Source: Chitinophagaceae bacterium
GTDB taxonomy: Bacteria > Bacteroidota > Bacteroidia > Chitinophagales > Chitinophagaceae
Direction of reading: 5' to 3'
Assembly (NCBI GenBank): GCA_016786745.1
Contig: JAEUVS010000075.1
Span: forward strand, 1 to 50,737
Length of the DNA: 50,737 bases
The stretch's first letter is position 1, and each line of letters opens with the position of its first letter. Under the pieces are notes generated by a model. The model did no database searches. It was not told the DNA's origin and saw only the letters and a list, made by a program, of their open reading frames with translations. Shown here in pieces: positions 20,276-29,037 of the stretch. The translations under genes were made by a program, and so were the position numbers.

Positions 20276-20314
20276 AAAACGATGGGGATAAAACGCCGAA
20301 ACGGTGGGGAAAAC
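20276..20314. repeat. Two-copy direct repeat between mnmA and ssb
   Basis: AACGATGGGGA (20278-20288) and AACGGTGGGGA (20300-20310) differ at one base, are offset by 22 bp (about two helical turns), and are each followed by an AAACGC. Spacing on one DNA face would suit a dimeric regulator, but no known operator was recognised. Confidence 0.45.
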
Positions 20315-20375
20315 GCGGGCGATCTCTATTTCAAATCAATTAATTTGCGTCTTCACCTTTTAAATAAGTAATAAT

Positions 20376-20807
20376 ATGATAAAGTTACAGGTAATCGGAA
20401 ATCTTGGTAAGGATTGCATTACCAACACAGTGAACGGCAAGACTGTAATGAATTTCAATGTAGCACACACTGAAAAATTCAGGGACAACCAGGGCGTACA
20501 GAAAGACAAAACAATCTGGGTGGAATGCGCGTACTGGAGTGACAGGACAGGTGTGGCTCCCTATTTAAGAAAAGGTACCCAGGTGTATGTTGAAGGCACA
20601 CCGGAAGTACGTACATACCCGAAGAATGACGGCACTACAGGCGTTTCACTTACCCTCCGTGTTCAGTCAGTGCAATTGCGTGGCAGCAGGGGTGACGGTG
20701 GCGCAAGTGGCGAAAGCTATGGATCGCCGGGAAACTACAGTTCATCTAACCAGAGCGCACAGCCAGTAAGTGAAATTTCGGAGCCGGTTGATGATCTTCC
20801 TTTCTAA
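20376..20807 (+). CDS. ssb: Single-stranded DNA-binding protein
   Basis: A 143-residue SSB. The OB fold (about 1-105) has the typical segments MIKLQVIGNLGKD, TIWVECAYWSDRTG and LRKGTQVYVEG. A Gly/Ser/Gln-rich flexible linker follows and the protein ends in the acidic tip DDLPF, which recruits partner proteins. It coats single-stranded DNA in replication, repair and recombination. It stands 9 bp before the Ldh2-type dehydrogenase gene. A near -7 box (TTAATTTG, 20340-20347) lies 28 bp upstream. Confidence 0.95.
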   Translation: MIKLQVIGNLGKDCITNTVNGKTVMNFNVAHTEKFRDNQGVQKDKTIWVECAYWSDRTGVAPYLRKGTQVYVEGTPEVRTYPKNDGTTGVSLTLRVQSVQLRGSRGDGGASGESYGSPGNYSSSNQSAQPVSEISEPVDDLPF

Positions 20808-20816
20808 TGCGATCTG

Positions 20817-21896
20817 ATGTCTGAGGAAATATTTTCTTACCATCGGTTATTGTCATTCACAAGGGCGGTATTTGAGTATATCGGTTGCAGCGATGAAGAT
20901 GCGATGAGCGCTTCCAAAGCATTGTTAAGCGCCGACCTGAGGGGAATAGATTCGCACGGCATTGCACGGCTCAACGGTTACATACGGCTGTGGGAAGCAA
21001 AACGTGCAAATCCGAAACCCGCGATAAAAATTGTTCATGAAACACCCTCCACTGCCGTGGTTGATGGCGATGGCGGTTTGGGATTGGTGGTTGCGCCATA
21101 TGCAATGGACGTCGCGATAAAAAAAGCGGCTGCCGTAGGTACAGGATGGGTGAGTGTTTGCAACTCCAATCATTTTGGAATCGCGGCTTATCATGCGATG
21201 AAAGCCAATTACCACGACATGATAGGCATCGCGATGACCAATGCGAGTCCACTCGTGGCTCCGACATTTTCCGTTGAAAGGTTATTGGGTACAAATCCTA
21301 TTTGTGTGGCAATACCCGCCGGCGATGAGCCCGCTTTCGTAGCGGACCTGGCCACCACAACTGCCGCCAATGGCAAATTGGAAATTCTTCAGCGGAAAAA
21401 CCAGCAGGCACCTTTGGGATGGATACAGGATAAATATGGCGCCGAATCAACGAACCCGCATGAACTGAAAAGTGGTGGCGCCCTATTACCACTCGGCGGC
21501 GACAGGGAACATGGTAGCCATAAGGGCTATGCGCTCGGAGCAATCGTGGATATATTTTCGGCGGTATTGAGTGGCGCTAACTACGGTCCCTGGGTTCCGC
21601 CTTTCCCGGCGTTTATGTCGATGCCTGAAAATATGCCCGGAAAGGGTATAGGCCATTTTTTCGGTGCGATGCGAATTGATGCATTCAGGCCGGCGGAAGA
21701 TTTTAAGTTACATATGGATCAATGGATACAGCGATTCAGGTCGGCGCAACCTGTAGAAGGGCATGAGCAGGTGCTGATACCAGGTGACCCTGAAAGAGAG
21801 ATGGAATCGGAGCGGTTAGAAAGAGGAATTCCTTTGCTTCATTCGGTAGTGGAGGACTTAAGATTTCTGTCTGAGAAATTCGGTATCGAGTTGTAA
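20817..21896 (+). CDS. Ldh2/YbiC-family malate/lactate-type dehydrogenase
   Basis: A 359-residue NAD(P)-dependent oxidoreductase of the malate/L-lactate dehydrogenase (Ldh2) fold, distinct from Rossmann-type LDH. Family hallmarks are LLSADLRGIDSHGIARL near the N-terminus, VSVCNSNHFGIAAYHAM (with the catalytic His), LLGTNPICVAIP, and GSHKGYALGAIVDIFSAVLSGA. The substrate (malate, lactate, ureidoglycolate or another 2-hydroxy acid) cannot be set from sequence alone. It lies 9 bp after ssb and may be co-transcribed; there is no functional link to ssb. Confidence 0.88.
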   Translation: MSEEIFSYHRLLSFTRAVFEYIGCSDEDAMSASKALLSADLRGIDSHGIARLNGYIRLWEAKRANPKPAIKIVHETPSTAVVDGDGGLGLVVAPYAMDVAIKKAAAVGTGWVSVCNSNHFGIAAYHAMKANYHDMIGIAMTNASPLVAPTFSVERLLGTNPICVAIPAGDEPAFVADLATTTAANGKLEILQRKNQQAPLGWIQDKYGAESTNPHELKSGGALLPLGGDREHGSHKGYALGAIVDIFSAVLSGANYGPWVPPFPAFMSMPENMPGKGIGHFFGAMRIDAFRPAEDFKLHMDQWIQRFRSAQPVEGHEQVLIPGDPEREMESERLERGIPLLHSVVEDLRFLSEKFGIEL

Positions 21897-21919
21897 AAAA
21901 ATAAATTAAACAAAGCCGT

Positions 21920-21927
21920 TATCTTTG
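21920..21927 (+). promoter_or_regulatory. Candidate -7 box for lysC
   Basis: TATCTTTG is an exact TAnnTTTG box 20 nt before the lysC ATG. No -33 element at usual spacing was seen; the upstream stretch is A-rich. Confidence 0.45.
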
Positions 21928-21947
21928 CGCTCCAAAAATTTTTCTCA

Positions 21948-23270
21948 ATGAAAGTCATGAAGTTTGGTGGTACCTCGGTGGGCAGGCCTGAAAGAATGCA
22001 GCAGGTAAAGGAACTGATCACCAAAGGCGATGAGCCTGTAATTACTGTGCTCAGCGCGCTCAGCGGTACAACCAATGCACTTGTTTCCATCGGCGACGCG
22101 ATGGCGGAAGGAAACAGGGAGCTCGCGAAAGAAAATATTGATAAGCTGGAAGCGCACTATCAAACGTTCATCAAGGATCTTTTGAAATCAGAGAAAGGAT
22201 ATTCACGAGGAAAGAATATTGTTTCCGAGCATTTTGAATTTTTGAATATCATCCTGAAAATATCTTTTAGCGAGGCGTTGAGCAAAGATATCCTGGCGCA
22301 AGGCGAGTTGTTGTCAACAAAACTTTTTTCGGCCTATCTCGAAGAAAATAATATCGATCACGTATTGTTGCCCGCGCTTGAATTTATGAGCATTGATGCT
22401 GATGATGAACCGCAGGTAGCTACGATCAGGCAAAGGCTTTCTGCGTTGCTGAGCCAGCACAAAAACAAAAAACTATTTATCACGCAGGGTTATATATGCC
22501 GCAACGCAAGGGGTGAAGTTGACAACCTTAAAAGGGGAGGAAGTGATTATAGCGCATCGCTGATCGCGGCGGCGATCAACGCGTCGGTTTGTGAAATATG
22601 GACCGACATAGACGGCATGCACAACAACGATCCGCGCGTGGTGAAAAAAACGAGGCCGGTAGAACAATTGAGTTTCGAAGAAGCTGCAGAACTTGCTTAT
22701 TTCGGTGCGAAAATTCTTCATCCGGCGTCTATCTGGCCCGCTCAGTTCTATAAAGTCCCCGTGAAGCTGCTGAACACCATGCAACCCTCAGCTGCAGGTA
22801 CATTGATCGCGGAACAGGCAGGTTCAGTAGGGGCCAAAGCAGTGGCGGCGAAAGATGGCATTATTTCTATCAACATAAAAAGCAGCCGTATGCTGCTTGC
22901 ATACGGGTTCCTGAGAAAAATATTCGAGGTGTTTGAGAAATACAAAACCTCTATTGATATGATCACCACCTCCGAGGTGGCGGTATCGGTGACCATTGAC
23001 AATAAAATTCATCTCAAGCAGATAGTAAAGGAGCTGGAACCGTTTGGTACAATCGGCGTGGAAAGCGATTTCACAATTATTTCGGTGGTGGGAAATGAAA
23101 TTTCTCAAACACCGCACATACTGAAAAATCTTTTTGAATCATTGGAACCGGTACCGGTAAGAATGGTAAGTTATGGTGGCAGCAAGCACAACATTTCACT
23201 GTTGGTGCCGTCCACCGAAAAAACGAAAACCCTGCAATTACTTAACAAAGGATTGTTCGGACTAGACTAA
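21948..23270 (+). CDS. lysC: Aspartate kinase (monofunctional)
   Basis: Phosphorylates aspartate, the first step toward lysine, threonine and methionine. It has 440 residues. The amino-acid kinase domain opens with MKVMKFGGTSVG, and has the substrate region RGGSDYSASLIAAAI and the nucleotide region EIWTDIDGMHNNDPR. Two C-terminal ACT domains (about 300-440) begin around GIISINIKSSRM and FTIISVVGNEIS, so allosteric inhibition by lysine or threonine is likely. It is not fused to homoserine dehydrogenase. It has its own promoter box and converges on the esterase gene with 6 bp between stops. I saw no lysine riboswitch in the short leader. Confidence 0.93.
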   Translation: MKVMKFGGTSVGRPERMQQVKELITKGDEPVITVLSALSGTTNALVSIGDAMAEGNRELAKENIDKLEAHYQTFIKDLLKSEKGYSRGKNIVSEHFEFLNIILKISFSEALSKDILAQGELLSTKLFSAYLEENNIDHVLLPALEFMSIDADDEPQVATIRQRLSALLSQHKNKKLFITQGYICRNARGEVDNLKRGGSDYSASLIAAAINASVCEIWTDIDGMHNNDPRVVKKTRPVEQLSFEEAAELAYFGAKILHPASIWPAQFYKVPVKLLNTMQPSAAGTLIAEQAGSVGAKAVAAKDGIISINIKSSRMLLAYGFLRKIFEVFEKYKTSIDMITTSEVAVSVTIDNKIHLKQIVKELEPFGTIGVESDFTIISVVGNEISQTPHILKNLFESLEPVPVRMVSYGGSKHNISLLVPSTEKTKTLQLLNKGLFGLD

Positions 23271-23276
23271 AACGCC

Positions 23277-24194
23277 TTATTTAAGATTAAGTTTTTTCAT
23301 CCACTCCCATACACGGTCGGGCCATTGGACATCAAAGTCTTTGTTGACAAGACCAAACCCGTGACCGCCGGTTTCATAAAGCAGTACTTCGGAGTCTACT
23401 CCTTTTGCGCTAAGTGCGTCGGCAAACAAAGTGGTGTTTTTCACTTTTACAGGGTCATCTTTTGCATGTACAAGAAATGTCGGAGGAGTTTTGCTGGTTA
23501 CCTGCAATTCGTTCGAGTATTCCCTCAACTTTTCAGGTGAAGCGTTTTTGCCGAGCAGGTTGTCTCTCGAACCTGTGTGAGTGGCAGAATCGTCAGTAAA
23601 AGTAATCACGGGGTAAACAAGTATCAGGAAATCCGGCCTGAGGCTGATGTTTTTCTTTTTGGGTATGTATGATTTTTTAAAATGCGTTGCGGCTGTCGAC
23701 GCGAGATGGCCGCCCGCCGAGAATCCGAGTATTCCAACGGCTTTTTCGTTAATGTTCCACTTCTTTGCGTTCATGCGCACCAGTTGTATTGCTCGCTGCG
23801 CATCCTGCAGGGGACCAATTTCAGGGTTCACCATCCACTCGGGATTGGGAATCCTGTATTTAAGTACAAAGGCCGCAACCCCCATTGCATTGAATCGTTT
23901 GGCTACATCTTCGCCTTCATGTCCCGCCGCAACAATATGATAGCCCCCGCCGGGCACCACTATTATGGCCTGGCCGGTAGCTTTGGATGGCTCGGGAAGA
24001 TAAACTGTGAGCGTGGGTCTGCTCACATTACTAATGACGAGTATACCATCATTAACTTCAGATTTTTCAGTGTCGGGCGCCGGCTTTGAGTTTGGAATTT
24101 CCGCTTCATAGAGCGGTAATATCTCCTGCGACATAACAGTAAAACTACAAAGCAGGAGGATAACCAATTTACTCGTGGTGAGAGAAAGATTCAT
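23277..24194 (-). CDS. Secreted alpha/beta-hydrolase, acetyl-esterase/xylan-esterase-like
   Basis: A 305-residue exported esterase. A signal peptide (to about residue 22, FTVMSQE) precedes an alpha/beta-hydrolase domain with the HGG-like oxyanion segment VVPGGGYH, nucleophile Ser in GFSAGGH, acid Asp in HAKDDPVKV and His in GGHGFG. This matches the BD-FAE/Axe1-like carbohydrate esterase group often used to deacetylate plant polysaccharides, but no neighbouring glycan-utilisation genes support a specific substrate. It is divergent from the glycosyltransferase gene (29 bp). Confidence 0.85.
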   Translation of the reverse strand: MNLSLTTSKLVILLLCSFTVMSQEILPLYEAEIPNSKPAPDTEKSEVNDGILVISNVSRPTLTVYLPEPSKATGQAIIVVPGGGYHIVAAGHEGEDVAKRFNAMGVAAFVLKYRIPNPEWMVNPEIGPLQDAQRAIQLVRMNAKKWNINEKAVGILGFSAGGHLASTAATHFKKSYIPKKKNISLRPDFLILVYPVITFTDDSATHTGSRDNLLGKNASPEKLREYSNELQVTSKTPPTFLVHAKDDPVKVKNTTLFADALSAKGVDSEVLLYETGGHGFGLVNKDFDVQWPDRVWEWMKKLNLK

Positions 24195-24223
24195 AATATT
24201 ATATTCTGTTAGATTTTCGCATA

Positions 24224-25345
24224 ATGAAGATAGGTATTGAATCGCAACGGATATTCAGAAAAGGCAAACATGGGATGGACGTGGTTGCCATGGAACTGGT
24301 TAAACAGGTTCAGCTTATTGACACGCAAAATGAATACCTGTTGTTCGCGAGAGAGGGTGAGGACAAGGGCTGGCTTACTCCATCGTCGAACCTGAAAACG
24401 ATTTTTCTGAAAGGCTTTACTTATCCCGGTTGGGAGCAGTTGTCGTTGCCTGCGGCCGTGAAAAAACATAGGCCCGATCTGCTTCATTGCACGGCGAACA
24501 CGGCGCCTTATTCATGCCCGGTGCCTATGGTGGTGACGGTACATGATGTGATTTACATAGAGGAGACAACTTTTGGCGGCACGGCCTACCAGGATGTGGG
24601 TAATCTCTACCGGAAACTTGTTGTACCGCGCGCCATCAGGAACGCGACAAAAATTATTACCGTGTCGGAGTATGAGAAACGCGTGATTGTGGATGTTTGC
24701 AAAACGGATCCGGAAAAAATTGAGGTGATTCATAATGGTGTCAGTGAGAGGTTTCATCCGCATTTTACGGCAGAAGATCTGCGGCGTTTCAGGAAACAAT
24801 ATAACCTGCCGGAGAAATTCATATTCTTTTTCGGTAACACCGCGCCAAAGAAAAACACGATTGGCGCGATTAAGGCATACGTGGATTATTGCTCTATGGC
24901 GAATGAGCCATTACCTGTTGTGATTGGCGATTATGCACCGTCGCTGGTAGAAAAGATTCTCAGAAAGTTGAATCGCGCTGATTTGATGAAGCATTTCCAT
25001 TTGCCGGGTTACATTTCTTCTTTACAGATGCCGTTACTTTATAATTGTGCGTCGGTGTTCATTTATCCTTCCCTGCGTGAAAGTTTCGGGTTACCTGTGT
25101 TGGAAGCGATGGCATGTGGCACGCCTGTTATTACCTCCGATATTCCTGCGCTCCGCGAAATAGCGGGTGAGGCTGCTGTTTTTGTGGATCCTGACCAGCC
25201 CGCGCAGATAGCGGAAAAAATTCATTTTCTTTTGTCAGCGGGTAACGCGTCAGGCTTCGTTCAAAAGGGCCTGGAACGTGTAAAGATGTTTAGTTGGCAA
25301 AGCTCTGCGGAAAAATTAATTGAGCTATATAATAAAATCCTGTAA
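24224..25345 (+). CDS. Glycosyltransferase, GT4 family
   Basis: A 373-residue GT-B retaining glycosyltransferase. The N-terminal half has MKIGIESQRIFRKGKHGMD, and KIITVSEYEKRVIVD follows. The C-terminal donor-binding half has the GT4 pattern PSLRESFGLPVLEAMACG with the E-x7-E pair, then TPVITSDIPALREIAGEAA. There is no signal or membrane anchor, so it works on the cytoplasmic face, probably in surface-glycan synthesis. It stands alone between an esterase and queA, so the acceptor is unknown. It converges on queA with 9 bp between stops. Confidence 0.88.
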   Translation: MKIGIESQRIFRKGKHGMDVVAMELVKQVQLIDTQNEYLLFAREGEDKGWLTPSSNLKTIFLKGFTYPGWEQLSLPAAVKKHRPDLLHCTANTAPYSCPVPMVVTVHDVIYIEETTFGGTAYQDVGNLYRKLVVPRAIRNATKIITVSEYEKRVIVDVCKTDPEKIEVIHNGVSERFHPHFTAEDLRRFRKQYNLPEKFIFFFGNTAPKKNTIGAIKAYVDYCSMANEPLPVVIGDYAPSLVEKILRKLNRADLMKHFHLPGYISSLQMPLLYNCASVFIYPSLRESFGLPVLEAMACGTPVITSDIPALREIAGEAAVFVDPDQPAQIAEKIHFLLSAGNASGFVQKGLERVKMFSWQSSAEKLIELYNKIL

Positions 25346-25354
25346 CAACCAGAA

Positions 25355-26404
25355 TTAGATCACAAGCATCGCATCACCATAGCTAAAGAACCTGTATTTG
25401 TCCTTTATAGCTTTCTTATAGGCCTCCATAGCGAGATCGTAACCGGCAAACGCACAGAACATAATCAGGAGGCTGGTCTTTGGCAGGTGAAGATTCGTGA
25501 TAAGCGCATCGGCCACATTGAAATTATAAGGCGGATGAATAAATATGTTCGTCCAGCCTTCCGAAGGCTTCAGCAGCTTTTCAGCAGTGTATGAAGATTC
25601 AATGGCGCGCATGGTAGTTGTACCAACTGAGCAGATGCGGTGATTGCCCTGGATAGCCTTATTCACAATGCGACAGGCGGTATCTTCTATGCGGTAATAT
25701 TCAGCATCCATTTTATGTTTGCTGAGGTCCTCCACTTCGATGGGCCTGAATGTGCCGAGACCGGTGTGAAGCGTAACCTCTGCGAAACGGATACCTTTTA
25801 TCTCGAGTCTTTTAATAAGTTCTTTACTGAAATGAAGTCCGGCGGTGGGGGCGGCAACGGCTCCTTCATGTTTGGCGTAAACGGTCTGGTATCTCTCCTT
25901 ATCTTCTTCGTCGGGTTTGCGCTTGATATATTTCGGAAGAGGAGTTTCACCAAGTATTTCAAGCATCTGCCGAAATTCTTCGTCTGTTCCTTCCCATAAA
26001 AAACGGATAGTACGTCCACGCGAGGTGGTATTGTCGATAACCTCAGCTACCAGTTCGTCGTTTTCACCAAAGTATAGCTTGTTTCCTACGCGGATTTTCC
26101 TGGCGGGGTCCACAATTACGTCCCACAGCCTGTTTGGCTTGTTTAGTTCCCTGAGCAGGAACACTTCAATTTTAGCGCCGGTCTTTTCCTTTCTGCCATA
26201 CATTCTTGCGGGAAACACTTTCGTGTTGTTCACTACAAAAACATCTTTGTCGTCGAAGTAGTCCATTACATCCCGAAAATGCTTGTTCTCGATCTGTCCG
26301 GTACGACGGTGCACAACCATCATTCTGGCGTCTTCTCTTTTCTTTGTAGGGTGCTGGGCAATAAGGTTTAGTGGAAGGTCGAACTTGAACTGGGATAACT
26401 TCAT
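25355..26404 (-). CDS. queA: S-adenosylmethionine:tRNA ribosyltransferase-isomerase
   Basis: Transfers and isomerises the ribose of SAM to preQ1 at tRNA position 34, making epoxyqueuosine. At 349 residues it has the family's usual length. The start [19 protein letters not shown], the segment [16 protein letters not shown] and [15 protein letters not shown] are hallmarks, as is [16 protein letters not shown]. No other queuosine genes are adjacent. It is followed on the same strand (upstream side) by the ABC ATPase gene 51 bp away. Confidence 0.95.
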   Translation of the reverse strand: MKLSQFKFDLPLNLIAQHPTKKREDARMMVVHRRTGQIENKHFRDVMDYFDDKDVFVVNNTKVFPARMYGRKEKTGAKIEVFLLRELNKPNRLWDVIVDPARKIRVGNKLYFGENDELVAEVIDNTTSRGRTIRFLWEGTDEEFRQMLEILGETPLPKYIKRKPDEEDKERYQTVYAKHEGAVAAPTAGLHFSKELIKRLEIKGIRFAEVTLHTGLGTFRPIEVEDLSKHKMDAEYYRIEDTACRIVNKAIQGNHRICSVGTTTMRAIESSYTAEKLLKPSEGWTNIFIHPPYNFNVADALITNLHLPKTSLLIMFCAFAGYDLAMEAYKKAIKDKYRFFSYGDAMLVI

Positions 26405-26455
26405 GTAGCTGTTTACCTGATATTACGGTACCAGGCCAATACCTTTAACTTATTT

Positions 26456-28192
26456 TCAAGCGTGCAAAGGTAAGGAATTCGGGATGGATTCCAGTAATTT
26501 TCTTGTAAATGGCGACTGTGGCGAGTTGTACACCTCTTCAACGGCGCCTGTCTCTTCAATCCTGCCTTTGTTCATCACCATTACCCGATCGCTGATATGG
26601 CGGATAACCGAAAGATCATGCGAGATAAATATGCATGTGTAACCGAATTCTTTTTTTAGTTCGCCGAGCAGCTCAAGTATCTGTGCCTGGATACTCACAT
26701 CAAGCGCGGAAACGGATTCATCACAAACAATAAAAGACGGTTCCAGCGCAAGCGCCCGCGCAATTACAATTCGTTGGCGCTGCCCGCCGGAAAACTCATG
26801 AGGATATCGGTTAGCATGCGAGGGCTCCAACCTTACTTTCTCCAGTAATTCTGCCACCTTCTTTTTTCGCTCACCCTGGGTTAAACGAAGATGGACCTGC
26901 ATCGGCTCGCCAATAGCTGAACCAATCGTGAGCGAAGGGTTCAGGGAGGAATATGGATCCTGGAACACTATCTGGATGTTTTTCCGAAACCGTTTCAATT
27001 TCCCTGCTTCCATCGACAACATGTCCATTCCATCATATTCAATTTTTCCTGAATGCGGTTCCACTAACCGCAGCAATGCGCGACCGAGCGTGGTCTTTCC
27101 GCAACCGGATTCACCGACGAGTCCCAACGTTTCACCACGATATACTTCGAAGGAAACATTGTCGACCGCTTTTGTGTAAGACAGGGTTTTGCCCAGGAAG
27201 GTTTTTTTTGAAGGGAACCAAACTGACAGGCGATCTGCATTTATTAATATGTTGCTCCGCAGTTCCCTCACGCTCGTTCCGCTTTGCGGAACTCGGTTCG
27301 GGATGACAGATGCTTCGCTCGGGATGACAGATGCTTCGCTCGGGATGACAGACGCTTCGCTCGGGATGACAGATGCGGCGGGGTTCTTCTGTTTTATTTT
27401 CTGGCTTACCTCCAACAACTTTTTCGTGTAAGAATGCTGCGGGTTAATGAATACCTTCTTCACGTCCCCTTCTTCCACAATCTCTCCTTTATACATCACA
27501 ACAACCCGCTGAGCGAGTTGACTGATCACACCGAGATCGTGGGTGATAAACATTACGCCCATGCCGGTAGAAGCCTGTAGCTCTTTTATCAGTTCAAGGA
27601 TCGTCTTCTGAACAGTTACGTCCAGTGCAGTAGTCGGCTCATCGCAAATCAACAGCGACGGATTGCAACTCATGGCCATCGCAATCATTACCCTCTGTTT
27701 TTGCCCGCCACTCAGTTGATGCGGATACCTGTTAAATATTCCGGCAGGATCGGGAAGCTTTACTTTTTCAAACAGGTCAATTGTTTTTCTCTTCGCGTCC
27801 CCTGTGGTAATCTTTTGGTGCAACAGTATTGCCTCCATCACCTGGTGACCACATGTAAACGTAGGATTGAGAGAAGTCATCGGCTCCTGGAAGATCATAG
27901 CCACTTCGCGCCCTCTCAGCGAACGAAGTCCGGGTTCTGAAAGTTTCAGAATGTCGAACTGCTCCTTCCCATCGGGTGAAAACAAAATCTCACCGTGAAT
28001 ATATCGCGCGGTGCCCGCTAATAACCTGAGAACAGCCAGTGATGTCACCGATTTTCCTGAGCCTGATTCGCCTGCGATACCGACAATTTCGTTCCTGTTT
28101 ACAACAAGATTTATATTTTTTACCGCGGTTACCTCTTCGCTCTCCGTGATAAAATCGATCTGAAGATTTTTTATTTCGAGAAGGGGATAGAT
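26456..28192 (-). CDS. Fused double-ATPase ABC protein (DppD-DppF/YejF type) with non-canonical start
   Basis: Two ATP-binding cassettes in one chain, as in peptide/nickel uptake ATPases. Numbering assumes a start at the ATC codon 28192-28190 (578 residues). First domain: Walker A GESGSGKS at about 41-48, signature LSGGQKQR at 160-167, Walker [10 protein letters not shown] at 180-188. Second domain: Walker [10 protein letters not shown] at 360-368, then FSGGQRQR and [11 protein letters not shown]. Between them lies a translated repeat (VIPSEAS units, about 272-313). No ATG, GTG or TTG occurs in frame between the stop at 28222-28220 and the GTG at 28048, and that GTG lies inside Walker A. The visible homologous N-terminus reads [13 protein letters not shown], placing the start near 28192. 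Permease and binding-protein genes are not adjacent. Confidence 0.8.
   Translation of the reverse strand: MYPLLEIKNLQIDFITESEEVTAVKNINLVVNRNEIVGIAGESGSGKSVTSLAVLRLLAGTARYIHGEILFSPDGKEQFDILKLSEPGLRSLRGREVAMIFQEPMTSLNPTFTCGHQVMEAILLHQKITTGDAKRKTIDLFEKVKLPDPAGIFNRYPHQLSGGQKQRVMIAMAMSCNPSLLICDEPTTALDVTVQKTILELIKELQASTGMGVMFITHDLGVISQLAQRVVVMYKGEIVEEGDVKKVFINPQHSYTKKLLEVSQKIKQKNPAASVIPSEASVIPSEASVIPSEASVIPNRVPQSGTSVRELRSNILINADRLSVWFPSKKTFLGKTLSYTKAVDNVSFEVYRGETLGLVGESGCGKTTLGRALLRLVEPHSGKIEYDGMDMLSMEAGKLKRFRKNIQIVFQDPYSSLNPSLTIGSAIGEPMQVHLRLTQGERKKKVAELLEKVRLEPSHANRYPHEFSGGQRQRIVIARALALEPSFIVCDESVSALDVSIQAQILELLGELKKEFGYTCIFISHDLSVIRHISDRVMVMNKGRIEETGAVEEVYNSPQSPFTRKLLESIPNSLPLHA
27255..27378 (-). 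repeat. Hairpin cassette with amplified 21-bp half-units, inside the ABC ATPase gene
   Basis: Leftward, a 21-bp unit (ATCTGTCATCCC plus GAGCGAAGC) is repeated about 3.7 times (27378-27300) and then runs into a full cassette. That copy has outer stem TCCC/GGGA, inner stem GTTCCGC-AAA-GCGGAAC (27293-27277), and the conserved CTGCGGAG end (27262-27255). The unit is 21 bp, a multiple of three, so the reading frame stays open and encodes VIPSEAS repeats in the inter-domain linker. Units differ at one base among the three full ones. Confidence 0.88.
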
Positions 28193-28202
28193 AAAAAACG
28201 TT

Positions 28203-28973
28203 TTAAAACTTAAGGTGCCTTACGGTCATACCGTTATTAATGAGTTGTTTTAACGAATCAATACCGATTTTTATGTGTCTTTCAACAAACTGATCGGTGA
28301 TCATTCTGTCGCTTTCTTCCGTTTTTACTCCTTCAGGAACCATTGGCTGATCACTCACCAGCAATAATGCACCTGTAGGAATCTTGTTGAAAAAACCAAC
28401 CGTAAATATCGTCGCTGTCTCCATGTCGATCGCGTACGCACGGATTTTCTGAAGGTACTCCTTGAACTGGTCGTCGTGTTCCCATACGCGCCTGTTGGTA
28501 GTGTATACCACGCCTGTCCAGTAATCGACTCCGTAATCCCTTATTGTTGTCGACACCGCTTTTTGCAAAGCAAATGCAGGAAGCGCAGGAACTTCCGGTG
28601 GAAAATAGTCTGACGATGTTCCTTCGCCCCTTATCGCTGCGATCGGCAGGATGAGGTCACCCAATTTGTTTCTCTTTTTTAATCCTCCACATTTGCCAAG
28701 AAACAACACAGCTTTTGGCGAGATGCCTGTAAGCAGATCCATTACCGTCGCGGCGGTAGGAGAGCCCATGCCGAAATTAATGAGCGTGATGTCGCCCGCG
28801 GTTGCGCATTGCATCGGCTTTGTGATGTCGGCTATTTTTACGCCGTTCCAGTCGGCGAAGAGTTCCAGGTAGTGACTAAAGTTTGTAAGTAAGAGGTATT
28901 TGCCGAAGTTTTCGAGTTTTTCACCGGTATACCGGGGTAGCCAGTTCTTTACTATTTCTTCTTTGGTTTTCAT
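28203..28973 (-). CDS. amn: AMP nucleosidase
   Basis: Cleaves AMP to adenine and ribose 5-phosphate. It is 256 residues, the short Bacteroidota/Chlamydia form that lacks the N-terminal domain of the E. coli enzyme. The nucleoside-phosphorylase-like fold shows FGMGSPTAATVMDLL, KAVLFLGKCGGLK, AYAIDMETATIFTVG (Glu of the purine site) and LLLVSDQPMVPEG (Asp). Its TAA stop lies 10 bp upstream of the presumed ABC ATPase start on the same strand. The last codons read AAG TTT TAA within AAGTTTTAAAA. Confidence 0.88.
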   Translation of the reverse strand: MKTKEEIVKNWLPRYTGEKLENFGKYLLLTNFSHYLELFADWNGVKIADITKPMQCATAGDITLINFGMGSPTAATVMDLLTGISPKAVLFLGKCGGLKKRNKLGDLILPIAAIRGEGTSSDYFPPEVPALPAFALQKAVSTTIRDYGVDYWTGVVYTTNRRVWEHDDQFKEYLQKIRAYAIDMETATIFTVGFFNKIPTGALLLVSDQPMVPEGVKTEESDRMITDQFVERHIKIGIDSLKQLINNGMTVRHLKF

Positions 28974-29037
28974 TAGATGGTTAGATCAGCGTATCTGACT
29001 ATTTTTAATTAACGGAGAAAGTACAAAATTTAAGGTA

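Noticed and set aside
21897..21947. Lysine riboswitch upstream of lysC
   Set aside because: The leader is about 50 bp, too short for the aptamer, and A/T-rich without the needed helices.
27300..27378. CRISPR-like array of 21-bp units
   Set aside because: Units are contiguous with no spacers and lie in a coding region.
27189..27431. Plus-strand frame encoding repeated DASLGMT units
   Set aside because: It is the reverse reading of the 21-bp repeat; the leftward frame is the ABC ATPase with intact motifs on both sides.
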